From Ignavibacteria bacterium UBA2360 (GTDB lineage: Bacteria; Bacteroidota; Ignavibacteria; Tepidaquicellales; OLB5): a stretch of 63,232 nucleotides of DNA. Shown piece after piece: positions 26,238-34,917 of this stretch. How positions within the stretch are numbered: the stretch's first letter is position 1; each line of letters starts with the position of its first letter. The notes beneath the pieces were generated by a model. That model searched no databases. It was not told the origin of the DNA and worked only from the letters and a program-made list of their open reading frames with translations. The stretch is taken from contig DDTQ01000013.1 of assembly GCA_002344125.1 (NCBI GenBank), positions 1-63,232 on the forward strand, in the 5' to 3' direction. The position numbers and the translations under genes are program-made.

Positions 26238-27251
26238 ATGTTAAAAAAATTTACCACGTTATACAGGCATATAATTGATGAAGAAAGAAAGTACCCGGAT
26301 GCCACGGGCGAGCTCAGCGACCTCCTGGCGGATATTGCGCTGGCTTGTAAGATAATTTCCCTGGAAGTTAACCGCGCCGGTCTTATTGACCTTATGGGGC
26401 TGACTGGAAACGAGAACGTGCACGGTGAACAGGTTAAAAAACTTGATGAGTATGCCCACGATACCCTGGTAAAAGCTATGGAAGTAAGCGGACATTTATG
26501 CGCTATTGCTTCTGAAGAGAGCGAAGATTTTATTCCTGTAAAGGAAAAATTCATGGGAGAGCGCCCCTTAAGCAAATACATTATCCATTTCGATCCGCTT
26601 GACGGCTCTTCAAATATCGATGCGAATATCAGCATTGGTACAATATTTTCAATCTATAAAAGGGTTTCAAAAAGCGGTCCCGGCACACTTGAAGATTGCC
26701 TGCAGCAGGGCATTAACCAGGTTGCTGCAGGTTATGTAATCTACGGCTCAAGCACAATAATGGTTTACACAACAGGCAGGGGAGTGCATGGATTTACTCT
26801 TGACCCTACGGTTGGCGAATTTTTGCTGTTCTATGAAAATATCCAGATCCCGAAACGTTCCAAAACTTACAGTATCAACGAAGGCAATTATTCAAAATGG
26901 AGCACAGGATTGCAGAATTATATTAATGAGCTCAAATCTGATAATAAAGAGGCCGGCAGACCCTATTCTGCAAGATATGTGGGCTCACTCGTTGCGGATT
27001 TTCACAGGAATCTGCTTTACGGCGGATTGTTTATGTACCCGGGTGATAACAGGAATCCCAAAGGCAAGCTGCGCCTGCTCTACGAAGCAAATCCGCTTGC
27101 TATGATTGTGGAACAGGCCGGAGGCAGAGCCTCCAGTGGCTCAGAGCGGATTTTAGAAATTGTACCGCTTGACCTGCACCAGAAAACACCGCTCTTTATC
27201 GGCAGCGAAGAAGATGTACTTGAAGCCGAAAAATTTTTGAATTTTAAATGA
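26238..27251 (+). CDS. fbp: Fructose-1,6-bisphosphatase class 1
   Basis: A 337-residue gluconeogenic phosphatase that converts fructose-1,6-bisphosphate to fructose-6-phosphate. The metal-binding motif DPLDGSSNID begins at Asp119, preceded by the conserved SEESED acidic cluster (near 94-99). The substrate-binding residues YVGSLVADFHRNL, LYEANP and the EQAGG segment are all present. Length is standard. The stop (TGA, 27249-27251) overlaps an out-of-frame ATG and is followed in the same frame by a DUF971 domain (see next entry). Confidence 0.95.
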   Translation: MLKKFTTLYRHIIDEERKYPDATGELSDLLADIALACKIISLEVNRAGLIDLMGLTGNENVHGEQVKKLDEYAHDTLVKAMEVSGHLCAIASEESEDFIPVKEKFMGERPLSKYIIHFDPLDGSSNIDANISIGTIFSIYKRVSKSGPGTLEDCLQQGINQVAAGYVIYGSSTIMVYTTGRGVHGFTLDPTVGEFLLFYENIQIPKRSKTYSINEGNYSKWSTGLQNYINELKSDNKEAGRPYSARYVGSLVADFHRNLLYGGLFMYPGDNRNPKGKLRLLYEANPLAMIVEQAGGRASSGSERILEIVPLDLHQKTPLFIGSEEDVLEAEKFLNFK

Positions 27252-27548
27252 TCTGTTATCAATCCTGTTAAAATAAATATTAAAGATTCACGGTATTTAC
27301 ACATTGAATGGGATGATGGCAGTGATTCATTGCTTCAGCTTGCTAACCTGCGCAAAAGCTGTCCCTGTGCAAACTGCCTGGCGGATAAACTCAACAAGCC
27401 TGCAACATATATCCCGCTGCTTTCATCAGCGCAGCTTACGCTGCGTGATATAAAGATGGTAGGTAATTATGCTATCCAGCTTGTGTGGCAGGATGGCCAT
27501 GAAACAGGAATTTATACATTTGATAAACTTAAAGAAGGTAAATATTAA
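27252..27548 (+). CDS. DUF971 / gamma-butyrobetaine hydroxylase N-terminal-like protein, start codon unclear
   Basis: A small DUF971-like protein of about 98 residues. Typical features are WDDGSDS followed by LANLRKSCPCANC, in which the Cys pair may bind metal, and a C-terminal WQDGHETGIYTFD. DUF971 proteins have been linked to Fe-S cluster or quinone-related functions, unproven here. The domain begins PVKINIKDSRYLHIEW, immediately after the fbp stop and in the same frame, but there is no ATG, GTG or TTG upstream of TTG 27330, which would delete that conserved part. An ATG overlapping the fbp stop (27248) is one frame off. A +1 shift, a sequencing indel or AUU/AUC/AUA initiation are the options. 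The start coordinate given is the first sense codon. Confidence 0.7.
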   Translation, partial: SVINPVKINIKDSRYLHIEWDDGSDSLLQLANLRKSCPCANCLADKLNKPATYIPLLSSAQLTLRDIKMVGNYAIQLVWQDGHETGIYTFDKLKEGKY

Positions 27549-27560
27549 CATTTAATTCTC

Positions 27561-27914
27561 ATGAAAACAAAACTATTTCTCCTTTTGCTGATGTTCATCG
27601 GAATTTCGGCAATATCGTATTCACAGGATACAGTATCAACCAAAGAGGCTAAGAACTTTATTGGTGAAACCAAGATCGTTCGCGGAATTGTAGCGTCAAT
27701 ATTTGTTTCCAACAAAGGTACAGTATTGATAAACTTTGATGAGCCGCATCCAAACGCGACATTTGTTGCGGTGATAAAAACCGGTACTGCAGAAGTAAGC
27801 TACGCTGATGTTAAGAAGGGTTCCATAATGACAATTACCGGTAAGATTGAAGAATACAAAGGTAAAGCTGAGATCATCATTACAGAGCAATCGCAGATAA
27901 TTTCTGTTGAATAG
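27561..27914 (+). CDS. Small exported OB-fold-like protein
   Basis: A 117-residue protein with a clear signal peptide (1-21, ending YSQ) and a short beta-rich domain: AKNFIGETKIVRGIVASIF, GTVLINFDEPHPNATFVAVI, IMTITGKIEEYKGKAEIIIT. The pattern resembles small OB-fold domains of the YhcR/nucleic-acid-binding type found in secreted nucleases, but no catalytic domain is present. Function unknown. It sits 12 bp downstream of the DUF971 gene and 12 bp upstream of a membrane protein, so the three probably form one operon with fbp. Confidence 0.65.
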   Translation: MKTKLFLLLLMFIGISAISYSQDTVSTKEAKNFIGETKIVRGIVASIFVSNKGTVLINFDEPHPNATFVAVIKTGTAEVSYADVKKGSIMTITGKIEEYKGKAEIIITEQSQIISVE

Positions 27915-27926
27915 CCGGGATTTTCG

Positions 27927-28487
27927 TTGAGAAAACTGATCCTGGTATCCTGCGGTTTGTTGTTTACCATCATTGCTGCGGGACTGGTATTAATTGGCAG
28001 CGGAAATGAGGACAATATGCTTATCATTATGTCTTCAGCCGCTGTTCCTTTTTTGTTTACAGCATACTGGAATTTCTATTCTGTCTATTATGAAAGACGA
28101 ACTCATTTATCAGACGGTCACTTCACATTTAAGGGCGCATCCACTGCCGGCATAGGTGTTTTTTATAATAAGGTTATAGCAGTACCTTTCTTTTTAATAT
28201 TATTTGGCTCAATTGCCTTTGCTATTGTTACAGCATTTCTTGCATTGGAGCGCGGAACAGAAGATGCTGCCATGGCTGTTGCCGGAGCCGGATTTCTTTA
28301 TTCACTTATTATCACAATTCATTATACTTTTAAGATATGCAGGAGATTAAAGGACGGTAATAATCATCAAACTGAAAAATCTGCAGATGATTCGGGCTTT
28401 AAGATCGCTTTCTTCTTTGCTTCAATTGCAACTTTAGGGATATTTCCGTTGATTTATTTCATTATAAGTTTATACAGGAAAAAATAA
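27927..28487 (+). CDS. Four-span membrane protein of unknown function
   Basis: A 186-residue membrane protein starting at TTG 27927. Hydrophobic segments at ~5-25, 34-50, 87-108, 118-138 and 158-180 suggest four or five spans; charged stretches (YYERRTHLSDG, CRRLKDGNN) lie between them. No motif I recognise. It ends 16 bp from the convergent PP2C phosphatase gene, and no terminator separates them. Confidence 0.55.
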   Translation: MRKLILVSCGLLFTIIAAGLVLIGSGNEDNMLIIMSSAAVPFLFTAYWNFYSVYYERRTHLSDGHFTFKGASTAGIGVFYNKVIAVPFFLILFGSIAFAIVTAFLALERGTEDAAMAVAGAGFLYSLIITIHYTFKICRRLKDGNNHQTEKSADDSGFKIAFFFASIATLGIFPLIYFIISLYRKK

Positions 28488-28503
28488 ATATTTTTCGTGT
28501 TCA

Positions 28504-31068
28504 TTAACTCTTAATTACTATCATTGTAAGGTCATCATGAAGTGGTCTCCCATCACAGAATTCAATTGCGCCATCCTGAATTGACTTAACTATTTCGCGG
28601 CAGGGAAGTCCCTTTTTTTCTTTCAGAATATTTATGATCCTCTCCTGCCCGAAAATTTCGCCCTCCGGATTCATAGCTTCCTCCAGTCCGTCAGTAAATA
28701 TTGCAATTACTGAACCGGGTTCAATTTTAATTACTTTTCTTTCATACTGCTGTCCGGGCAGCACACCAAGTATAAGTCCAGTTGCGTCAAGAGTTGATAT
28801 TTCACCGCTTGAATTCAGCATGACGGGCGGGTTATGCCCGGCATTTATATAGTGAAAAGAATTTGTTGAGGGCTCCCATGCGCCTATGAATAAAGTAATA
28901 AATTCTGATGATGAAGTGTTCTTGTAAACGTGATTATTTATTCTTGCGATAAACTCAGAAAAATCCTCAGTTATCTCGAGTCCAACCCTAATTGATGCCT
29001 GAAGGTTCGCCATTATCATGGCGGCGCCGGCGCCTTTTCCGCTTACATCCGCTATTACCATAAATGTATTGCCTTCTTCATTGCTTATTACATCGTAATA
29101 ATCTCCCGCAACTTCAAAACACGGCCTGGATTCTCCATACACCTCAAGCCCGGTTACTGCCGGTATTTCCTGAGGCATCAGACGGCGCTGGATATTTCTT
29201 GCCATCTCAAGTTCTTTATCCATACGTTTTTTATCAATGTAAACTGATTGAAGGCTCAGGTTTTGCAGTGCAAGTGCGGTTTGTGCAGATGCCTGAGTTA
29301 ATATTTCCAGGTCAGCCGCCGAAAAGTCTTCCTGGTTTTGCTTCTTTCCAAGATTCAATACTCCTATTAATTCTCCCTGCGATATCATCGGGATAGTCAC
29401 TGAAATATCGTTATCTCTTACCCATTCAATTTCGTTTTCATCAACGGTTATTCTGGAGCGCTCTGAAATTTCATCCCAATAGAACTTGTTTCCGTTTCTA
29501 ATGCGGTGAATAACGCTTTCACTATCGTTATACCTGAATGGAATGCTCCCGCCAAACTGTGGACTCAATGCAAATGGTATCACGGGATTTATCCCTATGG
29601 TTTTGCTTACCCAGATTCCTAATTCCCTCAGCAGCTCCGCGGATTCTATCTGGCCCGAAATGCTGTTGTTATACTTTTTTAATGCTTCAGCGTACTTTGT
29701 ACGTTCAGGATAAAATGTTTCATCCAGCCAGGTTAATATACGCTTATTTATTGGGGTGAAAGTTAATGAAAGAAGCAGAACGGTTACTATTATTACTGTC
29801 GGGTCGCTAAGCTCAAACAAACTTACTGATAACCTGACAATTACAAATATCACAAATAGATACACACCAAGGACACCCACTGAAACGCCAAAAACCCGTA
29901 CCCTGCGTTTTAGCGCGCTTTCGGTTTCAAGCAGCTTATTCTGGAAGAAAGAGTTCAAAAAGGTGAATGGGATAATCAGACCTCCAATTTCGCAAAGAAG
30001 AAATATGAACAGGCTTACAAGCAGCACATTGGCGCCAATCTGATTCAGTAATATGAATTGAGTTACAATTACAAGTATCCAGCCTATGCCTATAAGTATT
30101 GAGCCAAACTTAACTCCAAATAGCATTAATCTTACCTGGCGCTTTTCTAATGCGGTGTTAACCTTCTTAAGGTTCATAGAAAGCAGCATTACACCTACGC
30201 CCATCTGAATGAAAAGCATAAGGAATATCATTATTGTCAATATTCGGCTATCAAACTGCATAAGTGATGAAATGATGATAATAAGCGGGAGCAGAAAAAT
30301 GAAAAGAAGAGAAATGAATTTATTCTTTTCATATATCCTGTTCCTGCGCGGGAAAGTAGCAAACAGTAATACCCAAAAGCTGGGACCCAGCCACATAATG
30401 TAAGTTACAAACTCTCTTATAGAATCAAAATATAAATATTTTTTTATGAATGTGTCGGAAGAGTCACCCACATTTATTGTCGCATACATGAAACTTCCAA
30501 AACAAAAACAAAACAGCGCGATAAGGATCGTCTCTGTCGCATACGGACTCTTCAGTACCCCCCAAATGCCAACAACCAGGTATGCCATTAGCAAGAACAC
30601 GGGTACTGTTCTGAAAAGAAACACCATAAGTTTTTCAAGAGGGTTAAGGGGAGCGAGCGTTAGCTCATAATTTGTTTCCTGAGATCCGCGCCTTATTGTA
30701 TAAGTGATCTTTTCGCCTATCTCTTTTTTATTAATTTCAGCTCTTATCACGGCCAGATCACTTACCGGTTTGCCGTTGATTTTTACGAGGGTATCACCGG
30801 GCTGAATCCCTGATGAGTATGCCGGGTAGTCTTCTGAAATTGTTGTGATGAGAAGGTAATCAAACTTTTCGGTTTCGTTAATGTACCTGATACCTGTGGA
30901 ACCATCTTTGTTTATATTGATAACTGAGATGAAACCCTGCACTGCAGCCATAAGCGCAAAGATGATCAAAAATATCCCCAGGAGCCTTGTGAAGTAGGAT
31001 ATTATAAGCTTCGGTGTGGAAACATCATTCATAATATACAAAAGTAAGGAATTTTTAGTGATTTTCAA
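28504..31068 (-). CDS. PDZ-multispan membrane-GAF-PP2C (SpoIIE) serine/threonine phosphatase
   Basis: An 854-residue signalling protein. After one membrane span (~26-46), residues ~65-145 form a PDZ-like domain (SGIQPGDTLVKINGKPV). About eight or nine further spans lie at ~155-430, then a GAF-like sensor region (~480-610, including SVTIPMISQGELIGVLNLGKK). Last comes a PP2C/SpoIIE phosphatase domain (~640-850) with VAGDYYDVI, VIADVSGKGAGAAM, NAGHNPP and IFTDGLEEA, containing the metal-binding Asp residues. Such RsbU-like phosphatases act on STAS-type antagonists; a STAS gene lies at 50578, but no link is shown. ATG 31068 is upstream of a second ATG 36 nt inside; either could be the start. Confidence 0.82.
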   Translation of the reverse strand: MKITKNSLLLYIMNDVSTPKLIISYFTRLLGIFLIIFALMAAVQGFISVININKDGSTGIRYINETEKFDYLLITTISEDYPAYSSGIQPGDTLVKINGKPVSDLAVIRAEINKKEIGEKITYTIRRGSQETNYELTLAPLNPLEKLMVFLFRTVPVFLLMAYLVVGIWGVLKSPYATETILIALFCFCFGSFMYATINVGDSSDTFIKKYLYFDSIREFVTYIMWLGPSFWVLLFATFPRRNRIYEKNKFISLLFIFLLPLIIIISSLMQFDSRILTIMIFLMLFIQMGVGVMLLSMNLKKVNTALEKRQVRLMLFGVKFGSILIGIGWILVIVTQFILLNQIGANVLLVSLFIFLLCEIGGLIIPFTFLNSFFQNKLLETESALKRRVRVFGVSVGVLGVYLFVIFVIVRLSVSLFELSDPTVIIVTVLLLSLTFTPINKRILTWLDETFYPERTKYAEALKKYNNSISGQIESAELLRELGIWVSKTIGINPVIPFALSPQFGGSIPFRYNDSESVIHRIRNGNKFYWDEISERSRITVDENEIEWVRDNDISVTIPMISQGELIGVLNLGKKQNQEDFSAADLEILTQASAQTALALQNLSLQSVYIDKKRMDKELEMARNIQRRLMPQEIPAVTGLEVYGESRPCFEVAGDYYDVISNEEGNTFMVIADVSGKGAGAAMIMANLQASIRVGLEITEDFSEFIARINNHVYKNTSSSEFITLFIGAWEPSTNSFHYINAGHNPPVMLNSSGEISTLDATGLILGVLPGQQYERKVIKIEPGSVIAIFTDGLEEAMNPEGEIFGQERIINILKEKKGLPCREIVKSIQDGAIEFCDGRPLHDDLTMIVIKS

Positions 31069-31257
31069 GTGTAAATTATTGCTAAAAAAGGGATTAAATA
31101 GTAAATTGATTTTATTTAAAATTTTGGGGATATTTGTGTTTTATGGAAGTTTTCTGACTAATACAGTCTGGCAATTACATTCTGGCGTTAGGAATAATAA
31201 CCCCGCATAGGGAAGTACCATTGTTCATATATATTTTTGCTAAAACAGTTTTTTACT

Positions 31258-31330
31258 GGACAGGTAGCTCAGTAGGTAGAGCAACGGCCTGAAAAGCCGT
31301 GTGTCGCCGGTTCGATTCCGGCCCTGTCCA
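31258..31330 (+). tRNA. tRNA-Phe (GAA)
   Basis: A 73-nt cloverleaf: acceptor GGACAGG/CCTGTCC, D-arm GCTC...GAGC, anticodon arm ACGGC/GCCGT with loop CTGAAAA (anticodon GAA), and T-arm GCCGG/CCGGC with TTCGATT. All stems pair perfectly. Discriminator A at 31330; CCA is not encoded. It is the first of two tandem tRNAs 13 bp apart. Confidence 0.95.
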
Positions 31331-31343
31331 CTTCTTTTATTTT

Positions 31344-31418
31344 CGGGATGTAGCGTAGTCCGGTTATCGCGCCTGCTTTGGGAGCAGGAGGTCGCAGGTT
31401 CGAATCCTGCCATCCCGA
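31344..31418 (+). tRNA. tRNA-Pro (TGG)
   Basis: A 75-nt cloverleaf: acceptor CGGGATG/CATCCCG, D-arm beginning GCGTAGTCCGG, anticodon arm CCTGC/GCAGG with loop TTTGGGA (anticodon TGG), and T-arm GCAGG/CCTGC with TTCGAAT. The C1-G72 acceptor pair is typical of tRNA-Pro. Discriminator A at 31418. Confidence 0.95.
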
Positions 31419-31436
31419 CAGAATTCCAGTTTAAAC

Positions 31437-31464
31437 AAAAAAGGACGCTTTCGCGTCCTTTTTT
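31437..31464. terminator. Bidirectional terminator after the tRNA pair
   Basis: AAAAAAGGACGC, TTTC loop, GCGTCCTTTTTT. A-run on one side and T-run on the other let it work for the tRNA operon on the plus strand and for the 31487-34726 gene on the minus strand. Confidence 0.85.
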
Positions 31465-31486
31465 GGTATAACGGCTAACTCCATTT

Positions 31487-34400
31487 TTAAAAATCCGCAC
31501 CTATGGATATCATGTACGTTGGTTTCGACCAGTTCTGCATATCGTACGTCCATGCAATATCAAGCTTCATCGGGAAGTAAAGGAAGAAAAGCCTCGTCCC
31601 AATACCGGCGCTAAGCAGCAGATCCTTTGTCTGAAGGCTGCCATTTTTCTTATGGAAGAACTGGAGCTTCTTCGTATCGCTCCAAACTGAACCGGCATCA
31701 GCAAACAATACGCCCTGTATGTTCTGGAATCCAAGCGGCAACAGACCCAGTATCAGGTAACGGAAGAGAGGGAAGCGGAACTCCGCATTCATAAGCGCAA
31801 ACTTGCTGCCTGAACGGTGATTGTAATTATAGCCGCGAAGCGGCATTACTGCCGATGAAAATGCGAAATCCTGTATCTCTTCAATTGGCAATATGTCGTT
31901 TTGTATCTCGTAGTTTATCCAGCTCTCCGTACCGCCTATATAAAAGCGCTGCGGATTCTTTCCAAAGCTTGCGCCCCCGTTAAGCCTCAATACAAAATTA
32001 TAATCTTCGGCTAGTTCAAAGTAAGTTCTGTAGTCGCCTATAGCGCTGAAGAAACTTACACCATTTGAGCCTATCTTCGGCGTACCCATAAGAGTTATGT
32101 TATATCTTGAGCCCTTAATAGGAGCTGTGTATCCCCAAAGTGTATTATCAAAAACATAACTTACTGCCGGCAGAACAAAATCTAGTCTTTGCGTGGGCTC
32201 AAGCGGGTTATCCAGGTTCTCTTTTGATAAATGGTTATAAGAGATCGCCGCGTCTATCCTCTTGAACTTACTGATAGGGTAAGACATGGATATATCGGCG
32301 CCAAATGTGCGGTAACGGTAAAGCTGCGAGGTCGCGAAGTTACGGCCTATGTTCAGGAACCGCGCCGAGTGATACGCGCTTACACCCCAGTCAATTCTTT
32401 TTGGCAGGTAGTAGTAGGCGAATGCATAGTCACTGTTTTTCAGGTCAAGCACAAGACTTGTTGCAACATATATGCGGTGATTACCAAGCACATCGCTGAA
32501 TGCCATCTGTGCAGTACCCTGCACTCCGTAAAAGCTGCTGTAGTTGGCATTGCTGTATATGAGATCAGGCGAGAACTTGATCTTGTAGTTGTTTACTTTA
32601 TAACTTCCATCCGGATTTGTATTATCAGTAAGCTGGAATTTGCTTTTGTTCTTTTCCTTCAGTTTCAGACGCTGCGAAGGAGATTCCTTTAGCGAATCAA
32701 CTTTTTCCGGATTCAGGTTAAGCGAAATATCATCGCCGTAGAGCGATTTGGTTGTATCGGTGGTTGTGCTGTCTGTTAAGGCGTAATTTGTATTTTCGCC
32801 TGTTGTATCAACCGTGAGGTTCTGCAGTGAATCCGCAATAACCCGCATGGAGTCAGTGAAGAGTTTAAGTGAATCAACTGCGGTGAGTTTGTTCATCTCA
32901 TCAATTCTCTTCTGAACAAACAATGTATTCGGAAGCTCTTTCATCGCAATATCAATTTCAAACGGATTTTCGAGGTAAAAAATATCATATCCGCCCTTGT
33001 TAAGAGATGAAAAGGCAAGCCTTTTACCGTCTGCTGAAAGTGAAAGCAGGTTTATGGGGTCAAGTGAATTGGTAATTGGCTTTTCTTCGCCGGTTTCAAG
33101 GTCGCGCATCCAGATATTATCTATTCCGTTGCGGTCAGATACATACAAAACTTTCTTACCGTCCGGCGAAGTGACAACTGTCGATTCATTTGCATGTTTA
33201 TCTTCTGTGAAGCGCTTTAATGTGCCTGCTTCAACATCATATACATAAAGATCTTTATCCTTGTAGTCATACGTATTCATATCAAAATCAGCGGGAATAT
33301 CTTTCAGGTCAGTGTACGGCCCTCTATCTGATGAAAAATAAATTGATTTACCATCCCTTGACCATCTTGGGTCAATATCAGTAAAAAGATCGTTGGTTAC
33401 GCGCTGTTTCTTCTTTGTTTTTAAGTTATAGATCCAGATATCGGATTGTTTTGCATTGTCACCGCGGTAAACCAGGGAATTGTTCATTGGATTCCAGTCA
33501 ACCGAAAAAATTCCATCATGCTCAATTGGAAGTTGATCTTCATCGCCGTCTTCCGCATCAATTATATATATAGCATCCTTATCGCCGCTTTTTACCGAAA
33601 TAGCTATCTTCTTTCCGTTGGGAGACCAGCACAATCCGGGGGTAAGTAAATGAAGTTCCTCAAAATCCGCGGTTTGGTTGCCGCCGATAAGTTTTTTAAG
33701 TATCTTCTTTGATTTTATATCCGCTATATAAACGCTGAAATACCCGTCACGGTTGGAAATGAAAACAACTTTGTCACCTTTAGGTGAAATAGCAGGGGCG
33801 GTATTATAGAAGCCATCGCCTTCGCGGGCATTTGTAAGCCTGTTGGCAAAATCGCTGAGCTCCTGCCTGGTATTAATATCAGGCCAGTAAGTTTGTTTAA
33901 GATGTTTATGCCACTTCTCAGAAAGCTTACCTGTGCCCATGTTGTACACATCAACAAAACCTTCGTCAACATCGCCTAGCGCTTTTATCTGTATCATAAG
34001 ATCGCCTATCTTTTCTTTACCGTATTCATCCGCGAGCCAGGAAAAGAAGCTCTGACCGCCGCGGTAAGAAAGGTATCCGCCAATGTAGTCCAGCTCCGGC
34101 AGGTAATCATATACAACCGCGTCGCGCATGAACATATCGTTGGCTTTATCCATACCGCCTATTGACTGGTATTCAGCCATCCCTTCTGAAAACCATAGGG
34201 GGAACTGCAGCGATATATTCTGCGAAATTATGTTCTGCAAAGAACCGCCGTAATACATATCATTCATATAAGCGTGAAGAAGCTCATGATGGATAACATG
34301 CCTGAATTTTTCGTAGTCACCTTCGAAAGGGACAACGATCCTGTTCTTGAAAAGCTCTGTCACGCCGCCAATACCTTCGGAAAGGTATTCATCAACCGCA

Positions 34401-34726
34401 TTGTTCTGCTGAAACTCATTGTGCGAATTAAAAACAATGATCGGTATCCGGTTCTTTATTCCGTACCCGATATTATTTTCCAGACTGACCAATGAACTTT
34501 CTGCGGCTACAGCAGTAAACTGCGCTATGAAATTACCTTCCTGCGTGAAGTATATATCAAAGTGCTGCGTTTGCAGATACTTCCAGTCAAAAACTTTGTA
34601 CTGTACTTTATTTTGACCAAACTGTGAGTAAACATTGCCGGTTATGACTGCAAACAACAGCGCAGCAAGCATTGTTCTTAACAATTTGCCGGGGCTTGAA
34701 ATATTATTTAACTTCATTATTTCCAT
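31487..34726 (-). CDS. Peptidase-MA-like, TolB-type beta-propeller and BamA-type barrel fusion
   Basis: A 1079-residue exported outer-membrane protein in three parts. A signal peptide (~15-35) precedes a gluzincin metallopeptidase-like domain (~45-280): HEXXH at His147-His151 (HHELLHAY) with the third ligand Glu181 (WFSEGMAEY). Next come WD40-like PD40/TolB propeller repeats (~300-600: ISPKGDKVVFISNRDG, WSRDGKSIYFSSDRGP, TSPDGKKVLYVSDRNG). The C-terminal ~350 residues form an outer-membrane barrel of the BamA/surface-antigen type ending in F. An ATG at codon 4 is an alternative start. The combination suggests a surface-exposed or periplasmic protease; whether it cleaves peptides is unknown. 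The terminator at 31437 follows it. Confidence 0.8.
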   Translation of the reverse strand: MEIMKLNNISSPGKLLRTMLAALLFAVITGNVYSQFGQNKVQYKVFDWKYLQTQHFDIYFTQEGNFIAQFTAVAAESSLVSLENNIGYGIKNRIPIIVFNSHNEFQQNNAVDEYLSEGIGGVTELFKNRIVVPFEGDYEKFRHVIHHELLHAYMNDMYYGGSLQNIISQNISLQFPLWFSEGMAEYQSIGGMDKANDMFMRDAVVYDYLPELDYIGGYLSYRGGQSFFSWLADEYGKEKIGDLMIQIKALGDVDEGFVDVYNMGTGKLSEKWHKHLKQTYWPDINTRQELSDFANRLTNAREGDGFYNTAPAISPKGDKVVFISNRDGYFSVYIADIKSKKILKKLIGGNQTADFEELHLLTPGLCWSPNGKKIAISVKSGDKDAIYIIDAEDGDEDQLPIEHDGIFSVDWNPMNNSLVYRGDNAKQSDIWIYNLKTKKKQRVTNDLFTDIDPRWSRDGKSIYFSSDRGPYTDLKDIPADFDMNTYDYKDKDLYVYDVEAGTLKRFTEDKHANESTVVTSPDGKKVLYVSDRNGIDNIWMRDLETGEEKPITNSLDPINLLSLSADGKRLAFSSLNKGGYDIFYLENPFEIDIAMKELPNTLFVQKRIDEMNKLTAVDSLKLFTDSMRVIADSLQNLTVDTTGENTNYALTDSTTTDTTKSLYGDDISLNLNPEKVDSLKESPSQRLKLKEKNKSKFQLTDNTNPDGSYKVNNYKIKFSPDLIYSNANYSSFYGVQGTAQMAFSDVLGNHRIYVATSLVLDLKNSDYAFAYYYLPKRIDWGVSAYHSARFLNIGRNFATSQLYRYRTFGADISMSYPISKFKRIDAAISYNHLSKENLDNPLEPTQRLDFVLPAVSYVFDNTLWGYTAPIKGSRYNITLMGTPKIGSNGVSFFSAIGDYRTYFELAEDYNFVLRLNGGASFGKNPQRFYIGGTESWINYEIQNDILPIEEIQDFAFSSAVMPLRGYNYNHRSGSKFALMNAEFRFPLFRYLILGLLPLGFQNIQGVLFADAGSVWSDTKKLQFFHKKNGSLQTKDLLLSAGIGTRLFFLYFPMKLDIAWTYDMQNWSKPTYMISIGADF

Positions 34727-34917
34727 TTAGTTTGGTTAATATTATAAAATATTTTTGTAAAAAAACATATAAATAATAGAAATTATTAATTTTGGTATTA
34801 TTTTGGTTCAATTGATGTAAATGAGATCGTTCCATCTTCTTACACTTAACCGAAGAAAAAATATCGTTTCATCCCACTCTCCCTCGAAAGTTCACACTGT
34901 ATTTTTAGGTAAATATT

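Noticed and set aside
31240..31500. 86-codon minus-strand ORF
   Set aside because: It runs antisense over the two tRNA genes; its product carries the well-known spurious pattern (MAGFEPATS, GRNRTGDTRLF) made by reading tRNAs backwards.
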